From the NCBI GenBank assembly GCA_025056175.1, contig JANWWK010000056.1, forward strand, positions 41,045-105,044: a stretch of 64,000 bases of DNA, given 5' to 3'. The position numbers were made by a program, and so were the translations under genes. Of this stretch, positions 1-8,193 are shown in pieces (within the stretch, counting starts at the first letter, position 1; every line of letters starts with the position of its first letter). Origin of the DNA: Anaerolineales bacterium (GTDB lineage Bacteria; Chloroflexota; Anaerolineae; Anaerolineales; Villigracilaceae). The notes under the pieces were generated by a model that worked only from the letters and a program-made list of their open reading frames with translations, had not been told where the DNA came from and did not search any database.

Positions 1-1491
1 CGCCGCCAGCGTAGTGAACCCGCCCGCGCTGCCGCCGGAAATCGCCATGCGCTTGCCGTCCACCAGCCCCTGCGCGGCCAGCCAGCGCGCGCCGTTACAG
101 CAATCGTCCACATCCACAATGCCCCAGTTGCCGTTCAGGCGTTCGCGGTAAGCGCGCCCATAGCCGGTTGAGCCGCCATAATTGACATCCAGCACGGCAA
201 AACCGCGGCTGGTCCAGTATTGAATGCGATAATTCAGGACGGCGTTGGTGGCAGCAGTTGGCCCGCCGTGACTGATGACGCGCAGAGGCGGCAGTTCGCC
301 TTCGGGCGCGCGAAAATCGGGGTTGGTGGGTGGATAGAACAAAGCGTGCGCCGTCTGACCGTTTTCAGTAGGAAATTCCACCGGGCGAGGCGTGGAAAAG
401 TAGCCGCGCGGAATCTCCGGCGCAAAGGAGAGTTTCAACGCCTCCAGCGCGCCGCTGCGCGGATGAAAGCGCCAAACGCCAAACGGCTGTTCGGGCGAAC
501 CGGCCAGGAAAACCACCGCTCCCTCTCCCACACAGACATCCGAAAAGGCAGTGAAAGGCAGGTCGAACGGCATGAGCGCTTTGCGGTCGGCCTCCAGGCG
601 CGCCAGCGTCCATAGGCCGTTGCGGGTGAAGGCGCACGCCAGCTCGCGCGCGCCAAGAAAAGCATACGTCCGCATTCCAAAGACCCACTGGGGCATACCG
701 AACTCAGCCTCGGCGGGATAGAGCGCTTCAGCCTCGTCCCCGTTCAGGCGGTAGAGATTCCACCAACCGGTTCGGTCGCTGACGAAGTGCAGCACGCCTT
801 CGGGAGACCATTCCGGCTGAAAGATGGATTCGGCCTTGCCCCCTGCCACCGGTTTCGACTGCCCCAGCGCGCCGTCTTCCCCTATCCGGGCCACCCACAG
901 CGTGGTGCCATCCCAGGGCATGTTGGGATGATTCCAGGTCAGATAACACAATTGCGTTCCATCGGGGCTGAGACGCGGGTTGGAGAAAAAGTCGAAGCCG
1001 GAAACCAACACTTCGCCGCTGCTCCCCCCTGAGAGCGGAACGGCAACCAGCGTATTGACCGGTTCCCCACCGCCGGTATGGTCTTCACAGACGCAAATCA
1101 GGCGATTGCGGGCGCGGTCGAGCGCGAAATCAGCGTAGCGATAGCCTTCGGCGGGGGTCAGGGCTTCGGGCGCGCCGCCTGGCGTCAGCCGGTAGAGCCG
1201 CTGGTCTTTGAAATTGACGAAGAAAATCACGCCATCGAACACCGCATAGGCCCCACCGCCATATTCATGGACTCGCGTGCGGACGTTGAACTCCGGCGGC
1301 AGGCATTCCACCGGTTCCGCACCCGGCACAGCCTTGACCAGCGCATTGCGCCCGCCTTCGAGCGGACGGCTTTCCAGCCAGTACACGTCGTTTCCATCGA
1401 GGCTCGCCTGCATCAGTCCGATGGTTTTGGCGGTCATCACTTCGGTGGTGATGGGAGATTTCCAACTTCCGTAAGGAGCAATTTGGGGCAT
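1..1491 (-). CDS. S9 family peptidase (acylaminoacyl-peptidase/DPP-like), C-terminus outside window
   Basis: The frame stays open from ATG 1491 to the window edge (497 codons). It starts 3 bases after a GGAGGA ribosome site. The N-terminal two thirds read as a beta-propeller with repeats of the type SPDG, WSPEG and VARIGEDG. The hydrolase part begins near residue 400 and contains SHGGP and a Tyr-rich DVNYGGSTGYG stretch. The nucleophile motif GGSAGG has Ser488 close to the edge. The Asp and His of the triad must lie outside the window. S9 enzymes of this layout are cytoplasmic oligopeptidases or acylaminoacyl peptidases. The substrate cannot be read from sequence. The family call is firm. Confidence 0.9.
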   Translation of the reverse strand, partial: MPQIAPYGSWKSPITTEVMTAKTIGLMQASLDGNDVYWLESRPLEGGRNALVKAVPGAEPVECLPPEFNVRTRVHEYGGGAYAVFDGVIFFVNFKDQRLYRLTPGGAPEALTPAEGYRYADFALDRARNRLICVCEDHTGGGEPVNTLVAVPLSGGSSGEVLVSGFDFFSNPRLSPDGTQLCYLTWNHPNMPWDGTTLWVARIGEDGALGQSKPVAGGKAESIFQPEWSPEGVLHFVSDRTGWWNLYRLNGDEAEALYPAEAEFGMPQWVFGMRTYAFLGARELACAFTRNGLWTLARLEADRKALMPFDLPFTAFSDVCVGEGAVVFLAGSPEQPFGVWRFHPRSGALEALKLSFAPEIPRGYFSTPRPVEFPTENGQTAHALFYPPTNPDFRAPEGELPPLRVISHGGPTAATNAVLNYRIQYWTSRGFAVLDVNYGGSTGYGRAYRERLNGNWGIVDVDDCCNGARWLAAQGLVDGKRMAISGGSAGGFTTLAA

Positions 1492-1514
1492 GTTTCCTCC
1501 GTTTTCCGACTTTC

Positions 1515-1693
1515 GCAATCACTATCTGGCGTCCATCACCCCCAGCCATTCTCCCTGGGAAAGCGGGGAGAAATTGGCCGGATTTGTGCTATTTTCGGTC
1601 ACAAAATTGCTGCCTGGCAGCCGTTCTCCTCTCCTGCTTGCACTCGCAGGGGGCTGCGAGAGGGTTAGGGCGAGGGGGGAGAGTTACCTTTCG
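1515..1693. repeat. Degenerate palindromic repeat (CCCTCACCC-type)
   Basis: The intergenic stretch upstream of the S9 gene contains CACTATCTGG near its left end, C-rich blocks (CATCACCCCCAGCC, CTCCTCTCC) and G-rich counterparts (GAGGGTTAGGGCGAGG), ending in GAGAGTTACC. Similar ends and blocks occur at 44024-44124 and 63843-64000. I read it as an eroded member of that family. No gene is seen here. Confidence 0.35.
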
Positions 1694-1755
1694 CACACAA
1701 AATGACTCAAAGAGAGTAAATCTACCTGGCTAATTATAGTCGGGAAGGATGGCCT

Positions 1756-1789
1756 GCACACAAGCAGACTGTGTGCTAAAATTAGAGTT
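1756..1789 (+). promoter_or_regulatory. Inverted repeat plus -10-like box before the leader ORF
   Basis: GCACACA (1756-1762) and TGTGTGC (1770-1776) form a perfect 7-bp inverted repeat with a 7-base spacer. It is followed directly by TAAAAT (1777-1782), a plausible -10 box. A start at the expected distance would fall on the ATG at 1790. A regulator bound to the repeat would cover the -35 region. There is no clear -35 hexamer. Inference only. Confidence 0.3.
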
Positions 1790-1864
1790 ATGGAGTCCGT
1801 TTTTCTCTCCGCCCTCTTGCGGCTGCACGCCGTTCCCGAAGTCCTGATTGACCGCGAAGCCTGA
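1790..1864 (+). CDS. Possible 24-residue leader peptide before the Rieske gene
   Basis: ATG 1790 opens a 24-codon frame (MESVFLSALLRL... ending LIDREA) that stops at 1864. It lies 7 bases after a TAAAAT box and has no ribosome site, so it would be translated from a leaderless transcript if at all. It is followed by two hairpins before the Rieske gene. Its last codons (GAC CGC GAA GCC) are complementary to the 3' arm of the second hairpin, as expected for an attenuator. No run of one amino acid codon points to a specific effector. A chance ORF is possible. Confidence 0.3.
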   Translation: MESVFLSALLRLHAVPEVLIDREA

Positions 1865-1867
1865 CCC

Positions 1868-1940
1868 ACCCGGCGCCACTCTGGCCTGCCGGGTAACGTG
1901 ACCGTAGGAATCTCTCTTGAGGCTCCTGCGGTCATTTGTT
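1868..1940 (+). terminator. Tandem hairpins, terminator/attenuator candidate
   Basis: Hairpin 1 pairs ACCCGGC (1868-1874) with GCCGGGT (1888-1894). Hairpin 2 pairs GACCGTAGGA (1900-1909) with TCCTGCGGTC (1924-1933), 10 pairs with one G-U, and is followed by ATTTGTTT. The segments 1850-1855 (GACCGC) and 1858-1861 (AGCC) can pair instead with the 3' arm of hairpin 2 (GCGGTC 1928-1933) and GGCT (1921-1924), which would prevent the terminator. The Rieske start codon is 80 bases further on. Confidence 0.45.
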
Positions 1941-2012
1941 TAGGTTGGTTCTCAGGTTGTTCAGTCATTCGTTTCTTTCGTTCCCCATTCGTTTCCCAGA
2001 AAGGAGCCACCC

Positions 2013-3131
2013 ATGTCCACTTTCTTCAAAACCGCTGAAACCTTCATTCCCGGCGAAATGACCCTGCCCCAAAAATACTACACCTCGCCCGAAGTCTTCG
2101 CCCGTGAAAAAGAGCGCATCTTTGACCGCTACTGGTTCTGCGTTGGGCATCACAGCCGCATTGCCAACCCGGGCGAATACTTCCTGCAAGACATTTTGGG
2201 CGAAAACCTCATCATTTTACGTGACCGGCAGGGAGAAATTCGCGCCTTCTTCAACGTTTGTCGGCATCGCGGCACGCGCGTCTGCGAACAGCCGGAAGGC
2301 CGCTTCAAGAACAGCATCCAATGCGATTATCATGCCTGGACCTACGCTCTGGATGGCAAACTCATCGGCGCGCCGTTCATGAAAGACGTGCCGGGCTTTC
2401 GTTTCGAGGACTTCCCCCTGCGTGCAGCACATGTGCGTTTGTGGGCAGGCTTCATCTTCGTCAACACCAACCTGCAAAGCGAACCGCTGCCTTTCGATGA
2501 ACTCTTTGCCCCCTTGCAGGGAAAACTCGACCGCTGGAACGCCCCCACCCTCAAGGTCATGCACCGTGAGCGTTACGAACTGGCCTCCAACTGGAAATAC
2601 ATCTTCCAGAACTTCAATGAGTGCTACCACTGCCCCACCATTCACCCGATGCTCAATCAGTTCACCGACTATACCAGCGGAGCGAACGACCTTATCGAAG
2701 GACCCTTTCTCGGCGGCTACCTGGAATTGACCCAGCAGAGCATGACCGTCACCGGGCGGATTTGCGCCCTGCCGCTCGGTGACCTGACCGGCGGTGATGA
2801 CAAACGCGCCTACTACTACTCTCTGCTCCCCAACCTGCTGCTCAACATCCATCCCGATTACATCATGTATCACCTGATATTCCCCCACGACCCCGGCCAT
2901 AGCACCATCATCAGCGAGTGGATGTTCCACCCCGAAGCCGCCTCCCGCCCCGGGTTCAACCCACAAGACGCCATCGATTTCTGGCACCAGACCAACCTGC
3001 AAGACTGGCACGTCTGCGAACTCAGCCAGCGTGGCGTGGAATCATCGGCCTACACTCCCGGCTGGTACACCCCGCGCGAAACGCTCCTCGCCGCCTTCGA
3101 CCGCGACTATCTGAAGACGATGGGCGGGTAG
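2013..3131 (+). CDS. Rieske non-heme iron oxygenase, alpha subunit (GbcA-like)
   Basis: This 372-residue protein has the Rieske [2Fe-2S] motif CRHRGTRVC near residue 84, with the second half CDYHAWTY about 20 residues on. It also has the mononuclear-iron motif NFNECYHCPTIHP near residue 203. Length and order fit ring-hydroxylating-type oxygenases that demethylate quaternary amines (GbcA, stachydrine or carnitine oxygenases). The exact substrate is unknown. No reductase gene is adjacent, so electrons must come from a partner elsewhere. AAGGAGCC lies before the ATG. The long leader with two hairpins suggests control of transcript elongation. The TetR gene downstream has its own promoter. Confidence 0.88.
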   Translation: MSTFFKTAETFIPGEMTLPQKYYTSPEVFAREKERIFDRYWFCVGHHSRIANPGEYFLQDILGENLIILRDRQGEIRAFFNVCRHRGTRVCEQPEGRFKNSIQCDYHAWTYALDGKLIGAPFMKDVPGFRFEDFPLRAAHVRLWAGFIFVNTNLQSEPLPFDELFAPLQGKLDRWNAPTLKVMHRERYELASNWKYIFQNFNECYHCPTIHPMLNQFTDYTSGANDLIEGPFLGGYLELTQQSMTVTGRICALPLGDLTGGDDKRAYYYSLLPNLLLNIHPDYIMYHLIFPHDPGHSTIISEWMFHPEAASRPGFNPQDAIDFWHQTNLQDWHVCELSQRGVESSAYTPGWYTPRETLLAAFDRDYLKTMGG

Positions 3132-3166
3132 CATCGCATTCTCTGTCGGTTCTCTCAAACTGCCTC

Positions 3167-3222
3167 TTGACTTTTCTCACAAACGTCCTAAAATAGAATT
3201 AGAATTCTAATTCTGTTTTAGG
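3167..3222 (+). promoter_or_regulatory. TetR promoter with overlapping 36-bp palindrome
   Basis: TTGACT (3167-3172) and TAAAAT (3189-3194) are spaced 16 bases apart and make a credible sigma70-type promoter. The -10 box lies inside an almost perfect 36-bp palindrome (3187-3222) centred between 3204 and 3205. Its core AGAATTAGAATTCTAATTCT is perfectly symmetric, and only one position pair mismatches. The TetR start codon follows 7 bases later. The arrangement is that of an autorepressed TetR operator (inference). Confidence 0.7.
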
Positions 3223-3229
3223 GCGTATT

Positions 3230-3877
3230 ATGTCTTCCTCCCCCTACCTTGTTCAACAACCCCAACAGGCCCGCAGCCGCGAGACCATGACCCAAATCCT
3301 GGACGCGGCAGCGCGCATCCTTGAGACCAAAACCTTCGAGGAGTTGACCATCTCCGAAGTCGTCCAGCACGCTGGCACTTCGGTCGGGGCATTCTATGGC
3401 CGCTTCAAGGACAAGGAGGGCCTGCTGCACGCCCTCGACGAGCGCTTCTTCGAGGAGTTCGAGCGCGGGGTGCGCGAGGTTCTCTCCCGGCCGGGCTTCC
3501 GGCAAGCGCCGCTTCCGCAAGTCGTGCGCGAAGTGACCTTCTTTCTGGCAAAGACCTACCAGCGTCAGCGCGGTCTTTTGCGTTCGCTTCACTTGAAGGC
3601 GCGGCTCTATGGCGATTCGCGCTTCAAAGAACGCGAGCGGCGTGCCTGGGACGAGTGGTTTCCCCAATTGCAAGACATCCTCTTACAACGTCAGGCCGAA
3701 ATCCACCATCCCAACCCCGCTCTGGCGACTCATCTCGGCTTCCAGCAGTTGTTCTTCGCCCTGCGCGAGTTCCTGCTCTGGGAGCCGCTGCGCGCCGGGC
3801 AGACCTACCCGCTGGACGTGCTGGTGGACGAACTGACCCGCGCCTACCTGGCCTACCTTGGCATTCAGGAGGAATGA
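3230..3877 (+). CDS. TetR/AcrR family transcriptional regulator
   Basis: 215 residues. The N-terminal helix-turn-helix reads RETMTQILDAAARILETKTF, then ELTISEVVQHAGTSVGAFYGRFKDKEGLL, the standard TetR DNA-binding pattern (residues about 15-60). The C-terminal part is a helical ligand domain without a recognisable inducer signature. It starts just downstream of a long palindrome that overlaps its promoter, so autorepression is likely. Its stop codon is one base before the ATG of the transporter fusion, which makes that gene and the downstream epimerase and peptidase probable co-transcribed targets. Confidence 0.92.
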   Translation: MSSSPYLVQQPQQARSRETMTQILDAAARILETKTFEELTISEVVQHAGTSVGAFYGRFKDKEGLLHALDERFFEEFERGVREVLSRPGFRQAPLPQVVREVTFFLAKTYQRQRGLLRSLHLKARLYGDSRFKERERRAWDEWFPQLQDILLQRQAEIHHPNPALATHLGFQQLFFALREFLLWEPLRAGQTYPLDVLVDELTRAYLAYLGIQEE

Positions 3878-3878
3878 C

Positions 3879-5750
3879 ATGCCGCCTTCCCGTCCGATTT
3901 TGCGCCTGGGCGCGTTGGGCGCAACGCTTGCGGCCCTGCTCTTGCTTGCGATGGCCTTCGTCAGCCTGCCTGCCGGAATGTTCTACCCCGGCCTGGAAGC
4001 CCTGACCGGAGGCCTTTTGCTTTCCCCCGCCGAACAATCCGCTTACCTGACCGGAATGCGCCTCTTGTTCGTGCTGGATGGCCTGTTCCTGGCCGGCTGG
4101 GTGCTGGCCTGGGTGGGAATTGGCGAACTCGTCCGCGCCCGCCAGCCGCTGCTGGGCTGGCTGACGCTCATCTTCGGTCTGGCCGGGGCGCTGTTCGATT
4201 TCAGCGAAAACAGCCTCATTTTGGGCGCGCTGCAAACCTTTCAGGCCGGGCAATTCATGAGCGCGAACTGGGTCATCGCCTGGAAAGCCGTCCAGCATAT
4301 CAGCTATTGGCTGCCCTTCTTGGCGGCGGCGCTGGCCGCCCCTGCCCTGTGGCAGGGCCGCTGGCCCGAAAAAGCTGCCGCGCTCACCGGTTCGCTCCTG
4401 CTCGTCCCGGCGGCCTTTGGCCTGTACTTCCCCGACCTGATTCTGCTCTCCGTCCTGTGGTTCCTGGTCTGGTTTGCCTTCAGCGCCCTGTCGCTCTGGC
4501 AGAACGCTGGACAACATGTTCCCCGCCCGATAGAAAGGAAGGTTTCTATGCCTGCATCAAGCGTTCGTCCGTTACGGTTGTCCCTGTTTGCCGCCGTGTA
4601 CTTCGTCGAGGGCGCAGTTCTCACCTACTTTTCGGCCTTCAACGTGTTGTATCTGCGCTCGTTTGAGTTGTCGTTTTCGCTCATCGGCATCGTGGGGGGC
4701 ATCACGCTCCTGCCCTTCATTCTGAAAATCTTCGTCGGCCTGCTGAGCGACCGCGTCAATCTGTTCAAGCAGGGACACCGCAAGCCGTACATCGTGCTGG
4801 GGCTGGTTTTGCAAACCCTGGCCTTTGCGCTCATTCCACAGTTCAACCCCAGTCTGCAATTCGGCGCCTACCTGACCCTGATGGTGCTGGCGGCTGTGGG
4901 CATGTCCACCTACGACACCACCACCGACGGCCTTTCGATTGACACCACGCCCGAAGCCGACCGGGGACTGGTGCAGGGCCTGATGGTCGGCGGGCGCGCC
5001 GTGAGCGCCGTCCTGACCGCCGCGTTGATGGGAGTGTTCTCTCAAAATGGTCAATGGCCGTTGATTTTCTACATGATTGCCGCCCTTGGCCTGATGACGC
5101 TGATCCTGGCCTTCCTGGTGGAGGAGAAAAAAGAGCGCGCCCCCGAAATGCAGTTCTCCAAAGCCGCCTTCCGCGCTTTCAAGGATAAGGCTTTCCTGCT
5201 CTTCCTGGCGGTTGGAGTCATCTACCCGCTGGCGCTCTACAGCGCGCAGGGCATGGTCGGCGCGTACCTGAACGAGGGGTTGAACATCTCGCTCGGCATG
5301 GTCGGCCTGTACACGTCGGTCTTTGGCATCGGCACGGCGCTGGGCGGGCTGGTCGGCGGCCCGCTCATGCGAAAGTTCGGACAACGGACCAGCATCCTGG
5401 CGGCCTTGCTCATCACCTCAGCGGCGACCTTCATCCTGGCGCTCACCAGCTCCGCCGGGCTGATGTGGGCCATCGTCTTCCTGTTTGGTTTTGCCTTTGG
5501 CTACTACGAGACGGTGTACTTCGCCCTCGGCATGGCTTTCTCTGACCCGCGCATTGCCGCCTTCATGTTCTCGGTCATCATGGCGGTTGGCAACTTCGGT
5601 ATCGCCGGCGGTCAACCCCTGGCGGGCGCGCTGGTCGATTCGCTCGGCTTCCAGCCCATGTTCATGATTTTCGCCGCCATTCATCTGCTGGCTCTGCCGC
5701 TGGTCTTCGTCATCTTCCGCGTCCGCAAACCGGCTCCAGTCGTGGCCTGA
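3879..5750 (+). CDS. Fusion of a 6-TM membrane domain with an MFS transporter
   Basis: I start at ATG 3879, after AGGAGGAAT and one base past the TetR stop, rather than at the in-frame TTG 3858. Residues 1-223 form about six membrane segments with the motif FDFSEN. Residues 224-623 are a complete 12-segment major-facilitator transporter (FVGLLSDRVNLFKQGHRKPY after segment 2, PEADRGLVQGLM in the middle). At the border, GAAAGGAAGG precedes an ATG at 4548-4550 (codon 224), so the transporter may also be made on its own. MFS members of this kind are proton-coupled exporters or importers of unknown substrate. Placement before the dipeptide epimerase and peptidase suggests peptide or muropeptide transport (inference). 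Confidence 0.85.
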   Translation: MPPSRPILRLGALGATLAALLLLAMAFVSLPAGMFYPGLEALTGGLLLSPAEQSAYLTGMRLLFVLDGLFLAGWVLAWVGIGELVRARQPLLGWLTLIFGLAGALFDFSENSLILGALQTFQAGQFMSANWVIAWKAVQHISYWLPFLAAALAAPALWQGRWPEKAAALTGSLLLVPAAFGLYFPDLILLSVLWFLVWFAFSALSLWQNAGQHVPRPIERKVSMPASSVRPLRLSLFAAVYFVEGAVLTYFSAFNVLYLRSFELSFSLIGIVGGITLLPFILKIFVGLLSDRVNLFKQGHRKPYIVLGLVLQTLAFALIPQFNPSLQFGAYLTLMVLAAVGMSTYDTTTDGLSIDTTPEADRGLVQGLMVGGRAVSAVLTAALMGVFSQNGQWPLIFYMIAALGLMTLILAFLVEEKKERAPEMQFSKAAFRAFKDKAFLLFLAVGVIYPLALYSAQGMVGAYLNEGLNISLGMVGLYTSVFGIGTALGGLVGGPLMRKFGQRTSILAALLITSAATFILALTSSAGLMWAIVFLFGFAFGYYETVYFALGMAFSDPRIAAFMFSVIMAVGNFGIAGGQPLAGALVDSLGFQPMFMIFAAIHLLALPLVFVIFRVRKPAPVVA

Positions 5751-5751
5751 T

Positions 5752-6822
5752 ATGCGCATCACCAACCTGGAAATTTCCCCCCTCGATCTGACGCTGGAAA
5801 CTGCCCTGACAGTAGCCTACGGCAGTTACCCTGTCCTGAACTACGCCCTGCTCAAAATCGTCACCGACGAGGGACTCATCGGGCTGGGCGAAGCCTCCCC
5901 CGACCCCGAAGTGACCGGCGAGACGCAAGAGACGGTGCTGGACGCCCTGGAGCGGGCGCGCCCGCTGCTGGTGGATGCCGACCCGCTCCAGGTGGAGCCA
6001 CTCCTGCGCCGGTGCCGCGCCGCCATTCCAGCCTTCCCCGCCGCGCTGGCCGCGATAGATATGGCGCTCTACGACCTGCTCGGTCAGGCGCTCGGCGCGC
6101 CGGTCCATCAATTGCTCGGCGGACTGGCGCGTCCTGCCATCGGCCTCTATCCGGTCATCCCACTGGATGAACCGCCGGTGATGGCCGTCATGAGCGCCAG
6201 ATTCGTGGAGATGGGCGCGCAAATCCTGAAGGTGAAACTCGGCTCATCCCCCGACCTCGACCTGCTGCGGCTCAACGAGATTCGCGCGGCTGTGGGCGAT
6301 TCCGTCCTGCTGCGCCTCGACATCAACCAGGGCTGGCGCGATGCCGAAACCACCCTCTCGGTGCTTCGCCGCCTGGACGGATTCAACATCGAGTGGATTG
6401 AACAGCCCGTCCTCGCGGCCGACCTGACGGGGCTGGCCGCCGTCGCCGCCGCCACCGACATCCCCATCATGGCCGATGAGAGTTGCCACACCGCCGCCGA
6501 CGCGCTGAAAATTGCCTGTCTGGGCGCGGCGGATATGCTCAACATCAAACTGATGAAGTGCGGCGGCCTGAGCGAAGCCCGCAAACTGCTGGCGGTGGCC
6601 GAATCTGCCGGTCTCCCCTGTATTCTCGGCTCGATGGGCGAGAGTTCCATCGGCAGCGCGGCGGGGCTGCACTTCGCCGCCGCGCACCCCTCCATCGTGG
6701 CCTGCGAGGTGATTGGGCCGCTTTTCATCACCAACGACCCGGCCGCCGGATACCAGGTCGAAATGTCCACGTTCCAGGCGCAGGTCTCGACTGCGCCGGG
6801 GTTGGGAGTGACGCTGAAATGA
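5752..6822 (+). CDS. Dipeptide epimerase (enolase superfamily, L-Ala-D/L-Glu epimerase type)
   Basis: 356 residues with the muconate-lactonizing fold. The capping domain is residues 1-125 and the barrel follows. The acid-base lysines are in KVK (K160, K162). Metal ligands are D190 (LRLDINQGW), E217 (IEWIEQPV) and D242 (MADES). The opposite-face lysine is K266 (NIKLMKCGG). The GSMGESSIG segment near the end of the barrel matches the dipeptide-epimerase subgroup. It epimerises the second residue of dipeptides such as Ala-Glu from murein. It starts one base after the transporter stop and overlaps the M20 peptidase by ATGA, so the two are coupled and probably act in dipeptide salvage. Confidence 0.85.
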   Translation: MRITNLEISPLDLTLETALTVAYGSYPVLNYALLKIVTDEGLIGLGEASPDPEVTGETQETVLDALERARPLLVDADPLQVEPLLRRCRAAIPAFPAALAAIDMALYDLLGQALGAPVHQLLGGLARPAIGLYPVIPLDEPPVMAVMSARFVEMGAQILKVKLGSSPDLDLLRLNEIRAAVGDSVLLRLDINQGWRDAETTLSVLRRLDGFNIEWIEQPVLAADLTGLAAVAAATDIPIMADESCHTAADALKIACLGAADMLNIKLMKCGGLSEARKLLAVAESAGLPCILGSMGESSIGSAAGLHFAAAHPSIVACEVIGPLFITNDPAAGYQVEMSTFQAQVSTAPGLGVTLK

Positions 6823-8144
6823 TTGACTGGGATGCCCTGACCACCGAAGCCGCCCAACTGCTGAGCGGCTACCTGCAAATCCAATCGCTCAACCCGCCGG
6901 GCGATGAGCGCGCTGCCGCCGCGTTCCTGGCCGAACACTTGCGCTGGCGCGGCTTCGCGCCCAAAATCTACGAATCGGCCCCCCACCGCGCCAACCTGGT
7001 GGCGCGCCTGCCCGGAGACGGGACGAAAAAGCCCATTCTGCTCTACAACCACATGGACGTGGTCGAAGCCGACCCCACCCGCTGGTCGCACGGCCCGTTC
7101 AGCGGTGACATCCGCGACGGGTACGTGTACGGGCGCGGCGCAATTGACATGAAGGGCATGGGCATCCTGCAACTCCTGGCGCTCGACCTGCTCCGCCAGA
7201 CTCATCCCCAAAGAAGCCGCGACATCATCTTCTTCGCCGCCGCCGACGAGGAAAAGGGCGGCAAATTCGGCGCGCAGTGGATGATTGAACATCACTGGCC
7301 CGAACTCGAAGCCGAATACGTTTGGGACGAGGGCGGATTTGGCCTGCGCGATTTCTTTGGCCCGCAGCCGGTTTTTACGGTCTCGATAGCCGAGAAAAAA
7401 GACCTGTGGCTGAAGATGATTGCTCACGGCGACCCCGGTCACAGCGGTATGCCGCACGAGAACAACGCCATCAACATTCTCTTGCGCGCACTCGACCGTC
7501 TTCGCAGCCTGGAAGCGGCTTATGAACTTCATCCCATCCCGCGCCGCATGTTCCGTGACCTGTCTGAGCGCATGCCTTTCCCCAAATCCTTCCTGCTCAA
7601 AAACCTGGACAACCCGCGCTTCTTCCGCCTGGCCCTGCCTGCGCTTACGGCCAATCACACCATTGCCGCCATGCTCAAAGATACGATGAGCATCACCGTT
7701 TTGCAGGCCGGCGGCAAAGAGAACATCATCCCGGAACGCGCCGAAGCGACCCTTGACCTGCGCCTGCTCCCCGACCGCGTCCCCGCCGAGGTGGTGGAAA
7801 AACTGAAGCGGCTGGTGGACGACCGGCGCATCGAGTTTCAAATCCTGCAAGCGCCCGAACCCGCCGCATCGTCGGACCCCGATTCGGAGTTCTTCCGCGT
7901 CCTCTCCGAGGTCTTGTTTGAACTCGTGCCAGATGGCCTCACCACTCCCATGCTCAGCCCCGGCACGACCGATTCGGCCTTCTTCCGGCAGAAGGGAGCG
8001 CAAAGTTACGGCCTGTTCCCCATCATCATCACTCCCGGCGAACTGGCGCGCTTCCATGGGATAGACGAGCGCATCTCGCTCGACAATCTGCGGCTTGGAC
8101 TGCAAATCACCTACCGCGTGCTGGAGACGATGACGCGGATGTAG
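6819..8144 (+). CDS. M20 family metallopeptidase (dipeptidase/deacetylase)
   Basis: 441 residues from the ATG that overlaps the epimerase stop (ATGA). Zinc ligands are visible: H78 and D80 (NHMDVV), D110 (GRGAIDMKG), the catalytic pair E144-E145 (AAADEEKGG), and a late His in ARFHGIDERI. The dimerisation domain starts near GDPGHSGMPH. Length and motifs fit the ArgE/DapE/CPG2 group. With the coupled epimerase it most likely cleaves dipeptides in the cytoplasm. A longer open frame reaching back to 6483 lies inside the epimerase and has no ribosome site, so I reject it. Confidence 0.9.
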   Translation: MIDWDALTTEAAQLLSGYLQIQSLNPPGDERAAAAFLAEHLRWRGFAPKIYESAPHRANLVARLPGDGTKKPILLYNHMDVVEADPTRWSHGPFSGDIRDGYVYGRGAIDMKGMGILQLLALDLLRQTHPQRSRDIIFFAAADEEKGGKFGAQWMIEHHWPELEAEYVWDEGGFGLRDFFGPQPVFTVSIAEKKDLWLKMIAHGDPGHSGMPHENNAINILLRALDRLRSLEAAYELHPIPRRMFRDLSERMPFPKSFLLKNLDNPRFFRLALPALTANHTIAAMLKDTMSITVLQAGGKENIIPERAEATLDLRLLPDRVPAEVVEKLKRLVDDRRIEFQILQAPEPAASSDPDSEFFRVLSEVLFELVPDGLTTPMLSPGTTDSAFFRQKGAQSYGLFPIIITPGELARFHGIDERISLDNLRLGLQITYRVLETMTRM

Positions 8145-8168
8145 CGCAAATCGGAGACTTGCGCTACA
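8140..8168. terminator. Hairpin after the M20 gene
   Basis: TGTAGCGCAA (8140-8149, containing the stop codon) pairs perfectly with TTGCGCTACA (8159-8168), followed by AATTTTC. The T tract is short, so termination may be partial. The symmetric stem could also be a REP-type repeat. Confidence 0.5.
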
Positions 8169-8193
8169 AATTTTCAAGAAAATGAGGCAACTT

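Noticed and set aside
1684..2010. 108-codon minus-strand ORF upstream of the Rieske gene
   Set aside because: Runs through the two hairpins and a repeat; composition is not coding-like and no start signal is seen.
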